Below are positions 10,666 to 22,985 of a stretch of DNA of 64,000 nucleotides, piece by piece. The stretch's first letter is position 1; each line of letters opens with the position of its first letter. The DNA comes from Kalaharituber pfeilii. Taxonomy: Eukaryota > Ascomycota > Pezizomycetes > Pezizales > Pezizaceae. The translations under genes and the position numbers were made by a program. Location: contig WHUZ01000010.1 of assembly GCA_015179045.1 (NCBI GenBank), forward strand, positions 1,054,001 through 1,118,000, read 5' to 3'. The notes under the pieces are model-generated. The model saw only the letters and a list, made by a program, of their open reading frames with translations, had not been told where the DNA came from and did not search any database.

Positions 10666-11923
10666 GTGGTTTACCCAAGGGCAACAGACCAGTTCCTTAC
10701 CTTTGAGTCTATCTACCTGTTTCTGCAGCTGGTAGGATGGCAACAAATAGCAGCGTGTGACGAAAGCTTGAACCAAAATGAAGCTTGTGGCAAAACCCAG
10801 AAGAAGGAAAGAAGCAAAAGAATCAAGCCCCAAAAAGGATGGGGTATAGGATCAGCGAAGGCGTAAACTTGGCCAGCGGAGGATTTTCCGTTTTTTATTT
10901 TTTTGAAACCTTCCTTTACCTATGCATTCTCTGTCTGCCGGTATCAGATGGTACAAGAGACGGACGGTGGTGACGATGGCTAATAGTATGGATATACTCA
11001 GCACTTGGCTCTCTCCTGCTGTACGTCCCGGAAGTTGGCCACATACTTATACGATATGATGTCAACTGCGGCCTAAACATTTTAGTGACAAGACGGCAGA
11101 TAGGGCACCGCATATTGAAAATGTGTGATGGGAGATTCTGAGCTCGCAGGAAGCAACAAATTGCCTAGAACAGGAGCAGCAGCAGTAGTTGCAGCATTGG
11201 AATGGAAGTTCTCGAGGCCTCCGTAGCCATCTCGCGGCGTTCCAATTTGGCCCGCGCCGCCGGGCCCAGCCCTGGAGCCAGTGAATCACTGCAGTCGCAC
11301 AGCAGGCCCGATCGCCGTCGAAGATGGCGAGAGGCCTAATGTGCTGCACAGTTGAGACCCCAGCTGCACAACGCTCCAGGCAATGCGCACTCACTCATAC
11401 ACTTTTCCCAATGCTTATCATTGAAAATGCACCTTCTCATATCTTAAGTCACTGAAGAGTCCTCACAAAGATCAGCGGCCCCGTCCACTTCATACACCAT
11501 GACCTGCCATGCGTATAAGTACGTGGCCACCTTCCGAGGACTTACAGCAGGAGAGATCCAAGTGCTGAGTATATCCATACTATTAGCCATCGTCACCACC
11601 GTCCGTCTCTTGTACCATCTGATACCGGGCAGACAGAGAATGCATAGGTAAAGGAAAGGTTTTAAAAAAATAAGAATAAAAATAAAAAACGGAAAATCCT
11701 CCGCTGGCCAAGTTTACGCCTTCCCAGATCCTATACCCCGTCCTTTTTTGGGCTTGATTCTTTCGCTTCTTTTCCTTTTCTCTGGCTTTTGCCACAAGCT
11801 CCATTTCGGTTCAAGGTTTCGTCACACGTCACACGCTGCTATTTGTTGCCATCCTACCAGCTGCAGAAACAGGTAGATAGACTCAAAGGTAAGGAACTGG
11901 GTCTGTTGCCCTTGATAAACCAC
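10666..11923. repeat. long inverted repeat, arms about 390-410 bp, 459-bp spacer
   Basis: The left arm, 10666-11053, runs from GTGGTTTACCCAAGGGC to CTTATACG. It is repeated in reverse complement as the right arm, 11513-11923, from CGTATAAG to CCCTTGATAAACCAC. The arms match over nearly their whole length by eye, with scattered substitutions and small indels; one indel lies in an A/T-rich tract near 10895 and 11670. The spacer is 11054-11512. I see no transposase and no clear target duplication. Read through, this would form a hairpin with a stem of roughly 390 bp. It lies upstream of the SH3-domain gene at 12477. Confidence 0.88.
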
Positions 11924-12476
11924 TTCCTTCTCTCCCTCCTTCTACATTCCTATCTTTCAACTACAGGTCTTTCATTCGCTCGCGTTTCTCATCCGTGACC
12001 CAAACGACTCACCCCCCTACTCCTCCCCACACACACCCCACGCACACCCGTTTGTGCATTTGTTATGACTCCCGGAACAAGAGGATCTTACCAGGATTCC
12101 TTTGGAAACATTTGAAGGATCCAGGAGCTTGCAGGTACCCGCGCCACATACGGCGCATGTGATTGACAGTTGCCTCGCGCTAATTTCCCTTCCTGCCATC
12201 CTATCTTAACCTATCATATGCCTACCCTTGCTCTCTGCTGTCTTTCAGACGCAACTTACCACGCGCACACTGTACTTTACGCTTACGTGCACTCACACTA
12301 CATATTCACTACGTTCACCTAAGACGAAAAAAAGAAAATTAAGAATTAAATATTTTATTTCTCCCCTGCTCACTTCCCGACTACGCAAGGAAGCTTGTAT
12401 TAGCCACATTCCTTGTTCTGGTAACCTAGCTGCAAAGCTACAGTCAAGCTAACTTGAAAGATCCGTGGCAGCCCAA
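11924..12476. other. upstream region of the SH3-domain gene
   Basis: Pyrimidine-rich leader-type sequence with CACACACCCC runs near 12030. No separate gene seen. Probably promoter and 5' UTR of the gene starting at 12477. Confidence 0.45.
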
Positions 12477-14763
12477 ATGGAGATTTCGTGTGCCGTCTAT
12501 GTGGCTAAAGTGGACGATCTCCATGTGGCCGGGCAGGGACGTTTATCGATAAGGAGAGGCGACCAGGTCTACGTCCCAGTGCAATGCCGCAATAACAACC
12601 CTATGGTTGCGGTGCATGCGGTCTTATCAGATGTAGGATATGTTAACCCAGAGCACCTTAGGTTAGGCTTTAAAGATGGAACGGAGCTCAGGAAAAGGGT
12701 AATTAATAATTCCTTTATATTTCTGGTCATTCTTTTGAATATTTTATTTTATTTTATTTTTTCTTGTCCATATCATTGCACCCTTATCATCAGTGCTGCA
12801 TGTTTGCTTTTCTTGTTACTTTCTTTTTTTTCTTTTTCTTTTTTTTTTTTTTTGTCTTTCTACTTTTCAAAGCATCTGATAGTACAGCGGAATAATCCCC
12901 TGGACCTTACACTTATTGCAACTCGAATTTCTCCTTTGACTCACTTTTTTTTTAAAAAAAAAATTATTCATTTTTCTTTATTTCTTTATATGTCCATCTC
13001 CTTATTCATGCATAGTTTTAGCCTCTGCCCGGTTTCTTTCTCCCATTTTCCGCCACTATGTTTTTATACAAAGATACATGAGAGCTAACTTCTAGTGTTC
13101 AAACCTCTTCAATGGGCGATGGGGTCTTTGTGAAAAATATAGATAATTGTCCATGCCATTGCAATTCGTCATTATGACAGTGCAAGTCCTGTATCCTGGC
13201 TTCCCTACGGCGTCGGGGACCTTATGCTTCTGTCCCCGGGCCCTCTGCACGCCCCGGATATCGACTACCAGAAAGCAGGTGGGGCATATCTTCAGGTCTT
13301 CAACTTGATGACTTCAGGACATGGGTTCGTCCCATTTGCGGACCTACACTGGTTCCCCAATGCGGAAGTTGTGATGGACAGATTGGTATCCAATATTCAA
13401 AGCAAGGGACAACATGCCATTGGAGATGAGTTGACTGGTAGAAAGGGCGATATACTCACCATAGTTGGGGATCCGAGGGTTTTGCGGAATGAGCCGATGT
13501 ACCACGGAGTGAGGATAACCACGGGAACGGTTGGTTGGTGGAGGGGGGTTAGGAAGCTGGAGGCAGCACAGCTTGAAAAAATAAGAGAGATTGTCGAGGC
13601 GGAGGCTAACCGGAAAATCATATTGGGAAGAATTGATTGGGAGAGAAGGCAGAGACAGATGGGGTTGATATCTGTAACGAACAGGATACAGGACGTTGTT
13701 CAGGAAGGTGGGAGTGGTATAGTGAATGGCGTTCCAATCAGTCATCAAAATTGGGAGCCTCTCCACAGTGCACAAATGGTAGCTTCTATGGCTCCACCAC
13801 TTATTTCGCCATTGCCGGAATATGGATACTATGTAGGTGTTCCTACATTGTCAACAATTACATCCACTGAGTCGATTCCAACGTCAATGGTGATGAATCA
13901 CCCACTCCAAATACAGGTGCCCATGCAACACCAGGTTGCACCTCCTGTGTCCACATTCCTTCCTGCATCTACAAGTTCACCTCAAATCACCCAGCCACTC
14001 AGAGCAGCAGGCTTACCTAATATAGCGCTGATTCCTGCTACTCTGGGGCAAATGCACACAATGAATGCATATATCCCCACAAATATTCCCGTCGCAACTA
14101 CTAGCGGGGCAAATCTCACGACGCAAAGCGATAAACTATATGCTGACCTCATCACTAACCGGAAACACCAGCAGCCTGAGGATTATCCACCCGATTATGG
14201 TCCACCCCGACGGGACTGGCCCCCCCATTACCAAAAATATACGACGGCCCTGCGTTTTTGGGATGAAACTGCCATCGAGCACATGACAGGATCGGAAAGG
14301 GCAAAGTTCCCCTGGCGCAAGGTCTCTGACATTGAAATTGATGTGCAGCCTGGCGAGTTATTGACGTATATCGCGAAGCCTGATGTCGGCAATATGTGGG
14401 GGCTGGTACGTAATTTGACCCTGCCTTTTCTAAATTCATTCCCCCAAAAATGTATTGCTAACCAAATATGCATAGAATTGCTGGTGCGGCAGAAATTCAC
14501 GTGGTGAATACGGTGCCTTCCCGAGCCGTGTAGTTGGAAAACTTGACATGGACGATGAAAGCGGCGAAGCAGAAATCTATGACATGGCCATTATTAGAGG
14601 CGGTGTTTGCAAAAACCATCCAAAGTCGAACCCACAGCTGCGATGCTGTGTGAGTTATGTAGGGCCTGCGCCAACACGGGAGACATGTGTCTTTCGCGAT
14701 ATCTGGTTTGTGAGCAGAACCCATGTCTGCTGCTGGGATGACCATGAAATCTTAAAGGAGTAG
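12477..14763 (+). CDS. protein with several SH3-like domains, function unknown
   Basis: Inferred exons are 12477-12698, 13143-14405 and 14476-14763 (590 residues). The start is the first ATG; an upstream GTG frame is ignored. Exon 1 is an SH3-like fold: AVYVAKVDDLHVAGQG, then LSIRRGDQVYVPV, then VGYVNPEHLRLGF. A second SH3-like stretch is at about residues 169-215 (GRKGDILTIVG then GTVGWWRGVRKLE). The middle (about 280-400) is Pro/Ser/Thr-rich and looks disordered. A third SH3 domain at about 468-520 is split by intron 14406-14475 and reads VQPGELLTYIAKPDVGNMWG, then NCWCGRNSRGEYGAFPSRVV. SH3 domains bind proline-rich ligands, so an adaptor or scaffold role is likely but not shown. Intron 12699-13142 is 444 nt and T-rich, far longer than the others in the window; its acceptor (TATAG at 13138-13142) was chosen to keep the frame YDSASPVSWLPYG open. 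I do not recognise the full-length protein. Confidence 0.78.
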
Positions 14764-15482
14764 TGAAGAAAAAAATATCTTATACTTCACATGCTGACGA
14801 AATGATTGCGTTGTGCGCTACTACCATTTACTGTTTTTTGCTTGTTTCTTTGTTTTGGTTGTCTGCTTTTCTTGTTTATCTTCTATGGAGGCATGCAGGC
14901 AGGTGTCATGCCTGAGGCACCGTTTCTGAAACTTTTTTCTAAGTTTCTCCCCTCTGAGTCTGTTGTGCGGGCGGTATTTTCTGCCTTGATGACTTACGAA
15001 TTTCGGTTTTTTTTTAGTATTTTTATTTGAGGTCTTTTTATGAATTTATTTATTTCGGACCTCAACCTGGCTTTCACTACACTTCTCTCCTCAAGCTGAA
15101 AGCAGCCATGCACTATATGGACGAAATATACATCAACATGGTCATCAGTCGTCTTTTCCTTCATCCTTTTTCATGGTTACCCGGATACATGTTTTCATAT
15201 TTACACCACTGTGCCAAGGATGGCGCCTGGGCCAACGGAATATGTTACGACATGATGAGATATCCAATAATCCAGTTTCCACTTTTTTATGAAAATCCCT
15301 TCTTTGCTTCTTTATTTCTCTCATTTTCATTCTCATTTCTTTTCTTTTCTTCCCTTTTTTTTTTTTTTTTTTTTACGTGCGTTGCTTTTTGGATTGCAGA
15401 ACAGTTGACGCAAAATAGCAATGTCGAGACAGAAGACTTGCGTCGTGTTAATGCATTTGGTTGCATACGAGTGTTCTTGGGG

Positions 15483-15517
<35 letters not shown>

Positions 15518-15750
15518 ATATCCGCTTGCAGCTGTCAACCATGGCAAGGTCTCCTTATGGCCCGGAGACAGGCACTAAAACAACTACATACAAAAACGCC
15601 CCCTAAAACAAAAAAAAGCACAAACAAAAGCAATGTCTCTTTATTCTCTTAAGGCCCCGAGGTCACTGGTCCTTGTGGATATCATCCACTTCCTTCATGA
15701 CCTCATGTACCTTCTAATTCCCCTTTTTGTCCACCTTTGTTCTGTTCCAG
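14764..15750. other. intergenic, T-rich with two long T runs
   Basis: Two T homopolymers, 20 T at 15355-15374 and 27 T at 15487-15513. Frames crossing them encode runs of Phe or Lys and are not genes. No gene seen. Confidence 0.6.
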
Positions 15751-16445
15751 TCATACAGGCACGAATCTTACCACAATTCCATGCACTACGATCACACGAC
15801 CGGATTGCGGGAGTGTCCTTTCCTTTGGGATTGGCTTCGGAGATGGTATTGGAGATGGTTTCTTAGACGTTTTCTGCTTAGGGGGACTGGTACTCTGTCC
15901 CCCTTCCACTTTCTTGGACTGGGAAGCGGTGGACTTTGTTCGGCTTTTGAGTGGTGCCACCGGAGGTCGGTCAGAATTGTCCCCTTCCGAGGGTGTGCTT
16001 GGCAGGATGTTCTGGGAGACAACTGCTGCATATGACAGCGTTGGTGGTTTCTCTGAGTCAGTCTGTGATTCCCCTTCCTTTGAGGGTTTCCTGAGGTGCA
16101 TATTGTGTATTTCTGTACATGTTTCCGTCCTCACCACCAGTGCAAGAGCACCAATGAAGCGATGCACACGCCTAATTTCGCCCAGGAACCTGTCTGTTGG
16201 TTCAAAGTTTGGTCTTGTCTTCTGGTCTTTTATGCAAGCGTCTATGTGTTTGATGACATCCCCCACGGCATCAAGCTTATCGGACTATTGACTCCGCCGA
16301 GCCGATCTCCGATAGATTTGTACAGTGGGGCCTCTAGACGGGTACTCTTGGCCAAAGTTGTTTTGGCACCTGCGGGTGTGTTTTTCGGTGCTGGGCTGCC
16401 CAATGCCATGAATCTATTGGTCGGATCCATGGTGGGAAGTGCCAA
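15751..16445 (-). pseudogene. decayed ORF pair, possibly a retroelement ORF1-like protein
   Basis: Two overlapping minus-strand frames seem to form one broken protein. Frame one, 16445-16242, contains MDPTNRFMALGSPAPKN and LEAPLYKSIGDRLGGVNSPI. Frame two, 16266-15751, contains GDVIKHIDACIKDQ, then RRVHRFIGALALVVRTE, SYAAVVSQN and a Pro/Lys/Ser-rich basic tail. A single frameshift near 16250-16266 would join them. A basic proline-rich region next to an SYAxV motif is reminiscent of ORF1 (gag-like) proteins of fungal LINE elements, but no zinc knuckle or reverse transcriptase is seen nearby, so the assignment is weak. T runs lie to the left (the 3' side on this strand), as an A-tailed retroelement on the minus strand would leave. 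An unrelated host gene with an intron at the same place is the alternative. Confidence 0.35.
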
Positions 16446-16768
16446 GAAGTCAGGGATGGTGGTGTGCTAGCAACGGAGTGGGGAGCTGAAGATTTCCTCG
16501 AAACTTTACCCTAAGGGGGAAACTTGAGGAGTTGGGTATTTTGGAATAAAAGTTTGATCAAAAGACACGTTGTGGTTGCGAAGTAGCTTCCGAACGCTCG
16601 TCCTGTTGAAGTGGTTGTTGCGCGGTTCTTTGGGCATGACGGGCACGAGAGGTGTCCTTGTCATGTAAATAGAGATATCAATGAAAAGCAAATGTGCATG
16701 CAGTCGGGGAGGCACGAGATCAAGTCAAGAAAGTGTGGTAGAAAACAAACATTGGCGTTCCTTGTTGG

Positions 16769-16826
<58 letters not shown>
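16769..16826. repeat. A homopolymer, 58 nt
   Basis: An uninterrupted run of 58 A. This is the longest homopolymer in the window. It may be a retroposed tail or a slippage tract; its length may be unreliable in sequencing. Confidence 0.9.
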
Positions 16827-16829
<3 letters not shown>

Positions 16830-19800
16830 CTGTTACGCCAGCCTACTTCCAAATATGGAAATCGAGACCAATTTTGGTTATGGTTTCCTAGAACGGTAAG
16901 TTTTGGTAGCACAGCATAAAGCACGTGGCGAGCTTGGGTCGAACGGCAGACCATCTTGGTAGGCTGCTGCGTCTGCGTCTTGGAAGTCGTCCAGTTCAGT
17001 TTTGGCAGCGAAAGAAACACGGGTGGGGGCCTAGGACTGTCAAGGAAACAACGAAAGGTTATGGGAAAGGGCCGAGGCTTATCACAGGAGGGAAGAGGAG
17101 GAGGAGGATGAGGAGGAAGAGGGGGAAGAGGAGCAGGAGAAAAAAAGCAATATACCCTATCACTGGTCACTTTTGACAGCCAGGTCGCAACATTCCTGAG
17201 CCAGATAGATGTACGAGTAGAATAAATGTTAGGTATTTAGACAGTTGAAGTTGCCAACGCAACAAGGCTGGTGACACTGGCATGTTGTTCTATCACATTA
17301 GCGCCCGAGTGGCCCTCGCCCGAGTGGCCCTCGCCTGATTTCTTAGCTCTAGAGCTGCGAAAAACCCAGTTGTCCAAGTCTAAGTTGCCATCTGCCTAAA
17401 TATATCAAGGTTTTCGTGCCAACCAGACTTTCAAGGGTTTGATGCCTTCAGGGTTGCAACTTGTGGCTGGCCATTGGCCGTTGACGCTTGGTGCCCTGGG
17501 ATACAGTAGCTCGCTCGGACCGGCCCGCTGTCTAGTGGGAACTTGGAAGCGGGCGGTGGCTGCGCACCAACGCCACTGCTAAGGCCCCCGGTTGTTAGGA
17601 GTGGTTTGTGTTTGGCGGCCGGGTTAGTTGGCCATCCTAGCAGGGGCAAAAGGTCCAATGAGGTCATACCGACGATGAATTTAACTATGCATACCTGCTT
17701 GCGGGCGGAGGATGAAAAGAACCAACGACTTGGCTTTTTGTGCGATGCACTTGTGGGTGGCGAACTTGCATAGCGTTGCTGGATGTGTCCTTGGCCTCAA
17801 GTGTGGCCTAGTCTGGGGTCGGCCCGCCCGCCCCAACGTGTCCCCTTTAGCGGCATTCCTGCCGGGCACTAAAAAGAGATCGCCATGGCTTGCTTAGAAC
17901 CTCAATGAGTGATGACAACGACAGTCCACAGGTAATTGGACTGTTTGTTTTGATTTTTGATTGATCTGAGTTCTCTACTATAGAAATAAAACTGGGCCGA
18001 TTTTATTGCGAGCGACTGCGGGCTGAGTAACGCTGAGCGGGTACGAGAACAACGCTGAGCCCACTGTGCTACACTGCGCTGAGTGACTCGGATACTGGGC
18101 TAGGAGATTATCAATGTGGCCCGTGTCGTAACCCTGCCCCAGTGCCCCAGTGCAGCCATCCGGCAGACCATTTCTGCCGCGTAAGGGGATACATGTTAGA
18201 ATCTAGCCTGCAAGCAATACATTGTATTTCAGCCTGCTTATGCTTCCCTAGAGTGCCGATCAGCAAGAGCAACTTGCAAGCTGCAGTCAATCCCCACTCA
18301 GGCGGCCCTCGAAAAATTGCACATTGCATCCTTCTTGCAGAATGACGATTTGGCTGGCTACTGTGAGGCTTTACCAATCAATGAACAAGGTGGATCTTAT
18401 GCAGCCGTGCGATAAAGCAAGAAGGGAATCGAGTAGTCTCAGTCAATCCAACATCTCGTACGTTGTGGGCAGAGCAAGGATCAGAGGAGTCGGGCACAGT
18501 CATCTAGACCTTTCGTGATGATCGATGAGATCACTTATTCCAAGCATTGGAATGTTTGTTATGTTGTGAATGTCATAGTAGGAAAACCAACATTTTCGAT
18601 GAGCGGAGCATTTCGACGATGTGATTTGCTTCGTCTCGCCCAACTAGGCGTTCCAATAGACTTAGTCTGGTTGGAATAGACGTGCTGTGGTGTTGTTCCG
18701 AAAAAGGCATGGCCAAATCCGTACATTGCATTGTAGATCGATCTGTCGGAAGGTTAATCCGCATACTCGGCCGCGACAAGACCCTACAAGCAGCAGAAGT
18801 AGAATAATGCAGCTTTAAGGAACTACTGCCTTTTTGTTGGTAATTGGGGTTTATGGTCTTATTCATAAGAACGTTCTAGTGTTGGCCAGAACGACAAGAA
18901 GATATTGAGAAACGACTTGTTATTGGCCTTGATATCATGAAGACGAGATAACAAACTGAAGTATGCCCCCAGGAAACGAAGAGTTAAATGAGTTGATGGT
19001 GGGACTGACAGATATAGAATACTGAAATGGTTCTCTTATCGCCTTACATGCTTGGATGGTATTGATCCCGATCCACCACCGACTGGTTCACACAAACTTG
19101 ATATCAGCGCCCTTGTTGAATTTCTACCGAATAGAACGACAGATTGTCTGGCGAGTTAAGAACCAGAGATTTCCAGAGTACCTCCCATTTTCTTTTCTTT
19201 TACTTGGCAGCTTGCAAGCTCCATAACGTAGGTGAGATTTGTTCATGATACAGATCGTGTCTTTGCGTGAGAGCTTAGAACTTGGCCGCAGTCCTATACT
19301 CTGTTCATAGCTAACACAGAAAGTGATAGGAATACAGTGAGTCGATGTTGTTATTATCGCAGGAAACCATCCTGTCTGTCAGCTTGTTAAAACGGCTCAA
19401 TATTTACAAAAATGAATGTGTTTCGACAGTCTCGAACCGTCTTTCGACAGCTGCAATACTGCATACGGGAAGAAATATCCTAACTTAAGACTCCTCATAC
19501 TCACCAGCACGCCTTCTGACCTTCATCCAGCGCCAGACCTTGCAGAGTACCCGTCATCACTGCTCTCACGTAATGTAATGCTTGCAAAGCCCTGAGGGAT
19601 AGTTTGGTTTGAGACTGGCCCCGAGCATAACGACAAGGCAGGTGTGAAGTCTTCTAATGGGAAAAAGGACGCATAAAACCTAAAGGGTGTTCTTGTGGAT
19701 AGCTGCTTTACCTGTTTCACCAATACCCAATGAAGCGGCTGAAGCCCTAGGACTCGTCATCAGTATGCTCAGGACAGTTTGTGTGACACGAGCGATTTGA

Positions 19801-21828
19801 CCTCTGGTTGCGGCGCACCAATACTAATTTGTTTCACCAGCATTCGGCATGACTAGCCTATAGTGGACACAAAGATTAGAATAGTCCAGCACAGCGATAT
19901 CTAGCAGTGTTAGGAGTGCGTGTGACCTTAGCTATATGAGAGCACATTTGTGCCCTGTAGCTGGGTCCTTTAATGCAGTTTCGGACTCCTGCCGTGATTG
20001 CACTTGATTGGAGTCCATTGCACTTGTGGTGCCTTTGCTCTTGGCTGACAATTAGAGCTTAAGAAAGTCGTTCCGATTGGACTTTATATTTCTCATTTAC
20101 TAAGCCTGGCAACCAGTGTAGGTCAATACAGCAATTGTACAGTACATGTCATGCTACAACCTTTGGGAACTCCAAGTACCACGCAGCCTACTTCCAAGCC
20201 CGGGACGGGTGTTGCCGAGATCAGTTATCCTCTCTATAACATCGCCTTGAGGAGCTCTTCCTTAAAGAGGATTATCGACTCATGGGAAACAAACAATTGC
20301 GGGACTGTTGAGTCGCGGTCAGCGCCTTATCTCGAATCACCGGTTGTACCCTGCATTCTTCAGGGCTAATCAGTCAGCTATCGGCAACCAGGGCATCTCT
20401 ATCGGAAATGGGTTCAAAGCGCCCGCGTTAAGCACCAACAGCCCCCATCTGACACTTCTCAAAGCTTTCTAGGTGCCAGGGTTTAGGAATTGATGGTTCT
20501 CGTACCACATCTTTCCTGGCCGGCCACATCATCCCACCCGGTTTGCGATATCCCTCATTCGGCTTCGATGGAGGTCTCAATCTGGTCCTCTATTGGGAGT
20601 ATGCTGGCGTTTTCTAGTTGCATATCGTACACTGGAGATATGGTACATCTTGATATCCGCAGTAAAACTAAATGCAATCAACCACTTCACTGAGACATTC
20701 GGTTATATACGGGATCCTGAAGACGGGTACCGGCCTCAAAACTCTTAGATCGAATATTGTCGCTATCGTTCAATTCTTAAGAATCGGGTGTCTGTCAAAT
20801 TCCTCGCGCCTTCGTTGTTCTGATTTTATTGGCAAAGGTTTTCCGCAATTATGCTGGTAGCCGCGATCATCGCCAGACGGCACCTCTTTCCGAATGCTGT
20901 GAGAACGGCCTATTGCTAGCCTATATACTCACGAGGCGCGTGGTATGAAGCCATAGCCACAAACAGGGATTCGTTTGGAGTGTTTCGATTAGAGAAATGT
21001 TTACCATTGATGGTGACCAAAGACACGGGACAAAAGACGTACAGGGTGCTCCACTTTCCCAAACCATGGGGCCTATCTCTTACAGAGGATCTGCACCATT
21101 AGTCTGCCTCCTACCCTTACCGATTCCAGCAGCTTGGACGTGGGGATATGGACAAAATGTCCATGATATTGAGTTTGGGAAGTAAACATGGTTGCAATCC
21201 GCTCTTCCTCTTCGTAGCGAGAGCTGAGTGGCTGTTAGATTACCATTTCACAACTGGTTGGTTAAAATTGTAATTGGGCGCACCACAACCCCAGCATGCC
21301 CGCATGTGACGGGGAAAATAGCGGGAGAGCTTCAACCCCTTCCCGCGACAGGGATAACCAGCTGCAGCATATCTGTGAAGATGCAGGCGAACCTACAATG
21401 TACACAAGTGGCAAGTACTTCTTAAGAGGAAGCAGGAGACTGTAATTCCCCTTTATCTATCTACGTTCACCGTCACTGTGTAAGATTTGTGCGAAAATTT
21501 CTGACAACGAATCGGGAGCCATCTGCTAAATGGAGATTCGGTAGAAATGAAAATCCTGGGGTTGATTCTGCTTGCTTTCTATTGATGAAAATTCTGCGTG
21601 GCTTTGCATACAATATTTATATTTACACTTTGTTCTTACACGCGCAACCCAATAAAGTCAGCCGTTCACTTCTCTGCAGATTTTATGTTGCCCTTACTGT
21701 CCTGTTTCGGAGTATATTGCGAATCGCTAACCAATCGCCCTAGTCATTTAGAGAATGGATGCGGGTGTGAGATGCAGAAACCCGTGCACTGGTGCATGCG
21801 TCGGTTTTTTATGCTTCTTTCATTATTT
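16827..21828. other. gene-free stretch of about 5 kb
   Basis: No frame here has a recognisable domain or convincing intron-exon structure. Minor features: a 16-bp direct repeat (GCCCGAGTGGCCCTC twice) at about 17301-17332, and a G/A-rich purine tract at 17092-17150. No tRNA-like B box and no transposon end was found by eye. Confidence 0.5.
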
Positions 21829-22033
21829 GTTTGCGCCGGTTTCCTTTTTGTCTCGCTTGTTTGCAGGTCACATCTAGGTGAGCACTTCCTCATTCCTTAT
21901 TTGTTTGCTCCGGTTTCCTTTGTCTCGCTTGTTTGCAGGTCACATCTAGGTGAGTACTTTTGTTTGCTCCGGTTTCCTTTTTGTCTCGCTTGGTTGCAGG
22001 TCATATCTGAGGTGAGTACTTCCTCACTCCCTG
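21829..22033. repeat. tandem repeat, three copies of about 59-74 bp
   Basis: Copies begin at 21829, 21903 and 21962 with GTTTGCKCCGGTTTCCTTT and continue through TGTCTCGCTTGTTTGCAGG and TCACATCTAGGTGAGTACTT. The first and third carry an extra CCTCAYTCC segment that the second lacks. Each copy contains an acceptor-like TTTGCAG, an 11-nt stretch and a donor-like GTGAGTACTT. Not CRISPR: there are no variable spacers of constant length. Confidence 0.88.
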
Positions 22034-22985
22034 CTGGTGTGGGGTGACCTTGTAATTGACTGACTGAGAGTACAAGATGGAGAAGAAAACGGTTTAGCCG
22101 CTTCATAATCAGCATGCCTGAGTGGTCAAGCACCCTCAACATCTCTCCGTTATATACAATACCACACTCACACTTGGCGGCAGTGATGGTCTAATTCCAC
22201 ATCGTAGTCCGATTTCAAAGTTTCGAGTTTTGAGGAGTACAGTTTTGATAGTCTCGAAGTTTTGGAGGCGAGTGCTGAGTTGCTTTTTGTTGCATTTGAG
22301 GAGAAACAACTTGTATTTTTCCTTTTATTTCCCTCCTTCATGAACTTCTAGACCTAAGTACTCTGACTGCATTTTATTACCACCAACGCCCCAGAGCATG
22401 TGTACTGGGGCTTGTAATGCTTGTTCCTTCCCGCCGCACCATACTGCCTGATTGATTGTGATTGACCACACTACTACTACTTGAGTTTCCGATCCCTAGG
22501 AGGGTCCATCGATGGATGGATAGGTAAGAAAAATACACATCGCTTAGGAAAGATTTGAAATATGTCCCATCCCGATCCCATTTTCTACTTCAACCCCTTC
22601 CCCACCCCACCACCTTTATTATCTATCCCTTCCCTCCTCTCTATTCTCCTTTCTTTCTTCCTTATCCTAACATTCCTCCGAGAATAACGTTTCAATCTTG
22701 TCGCCGAAGCCCAGTTTTATTACAGTGCTGAAAGATCAACAGGAAATAAGGTTTCTACGGGTGGTTGTGATACTTGGAATTTAACCTTTCCTTGAAACCA
22801 TAAATTTGGTGCGGGATAGGTAGCTTCAACTTGAACTCAGCACATTTGTAGCTGATTTCCAGGAATACATCCCCATCAATCATTACAATATCCATCTAGG
22901 CCAATCCCGACATCCAGTTTTTTCACAACTCTCACTACCACGAAACAAGACTTCTAGGGGAGCTTCGCCAATTCTTTCTGCCATT
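22034..22985. other. upstream region of the hypothetical gene at 22986
   Basis: Contains a pyrimidine-rich tract at about 22575-22680, typical of fungal promoters and 5' UTRs. No gene seen. Confidence 0.45.

Noticed and set aside
15027..15515. 162-codon ORF ending in poly-Phe
   Set aside because: The frame is kept open by T runs, and no conserved segment is present.
21829..22033. CRISPR-like array
   Set aside because: Units are contiguous tandem copies with indels and no unique spacers, in a eukaryotic context.
22110..22140. tRNA-like fragment GCATGCCTGAGTGGTCAAGC
   Set aside because: Resembles an A-box region only. No B box, anticodon arm or acceptor-stem pairing follows.
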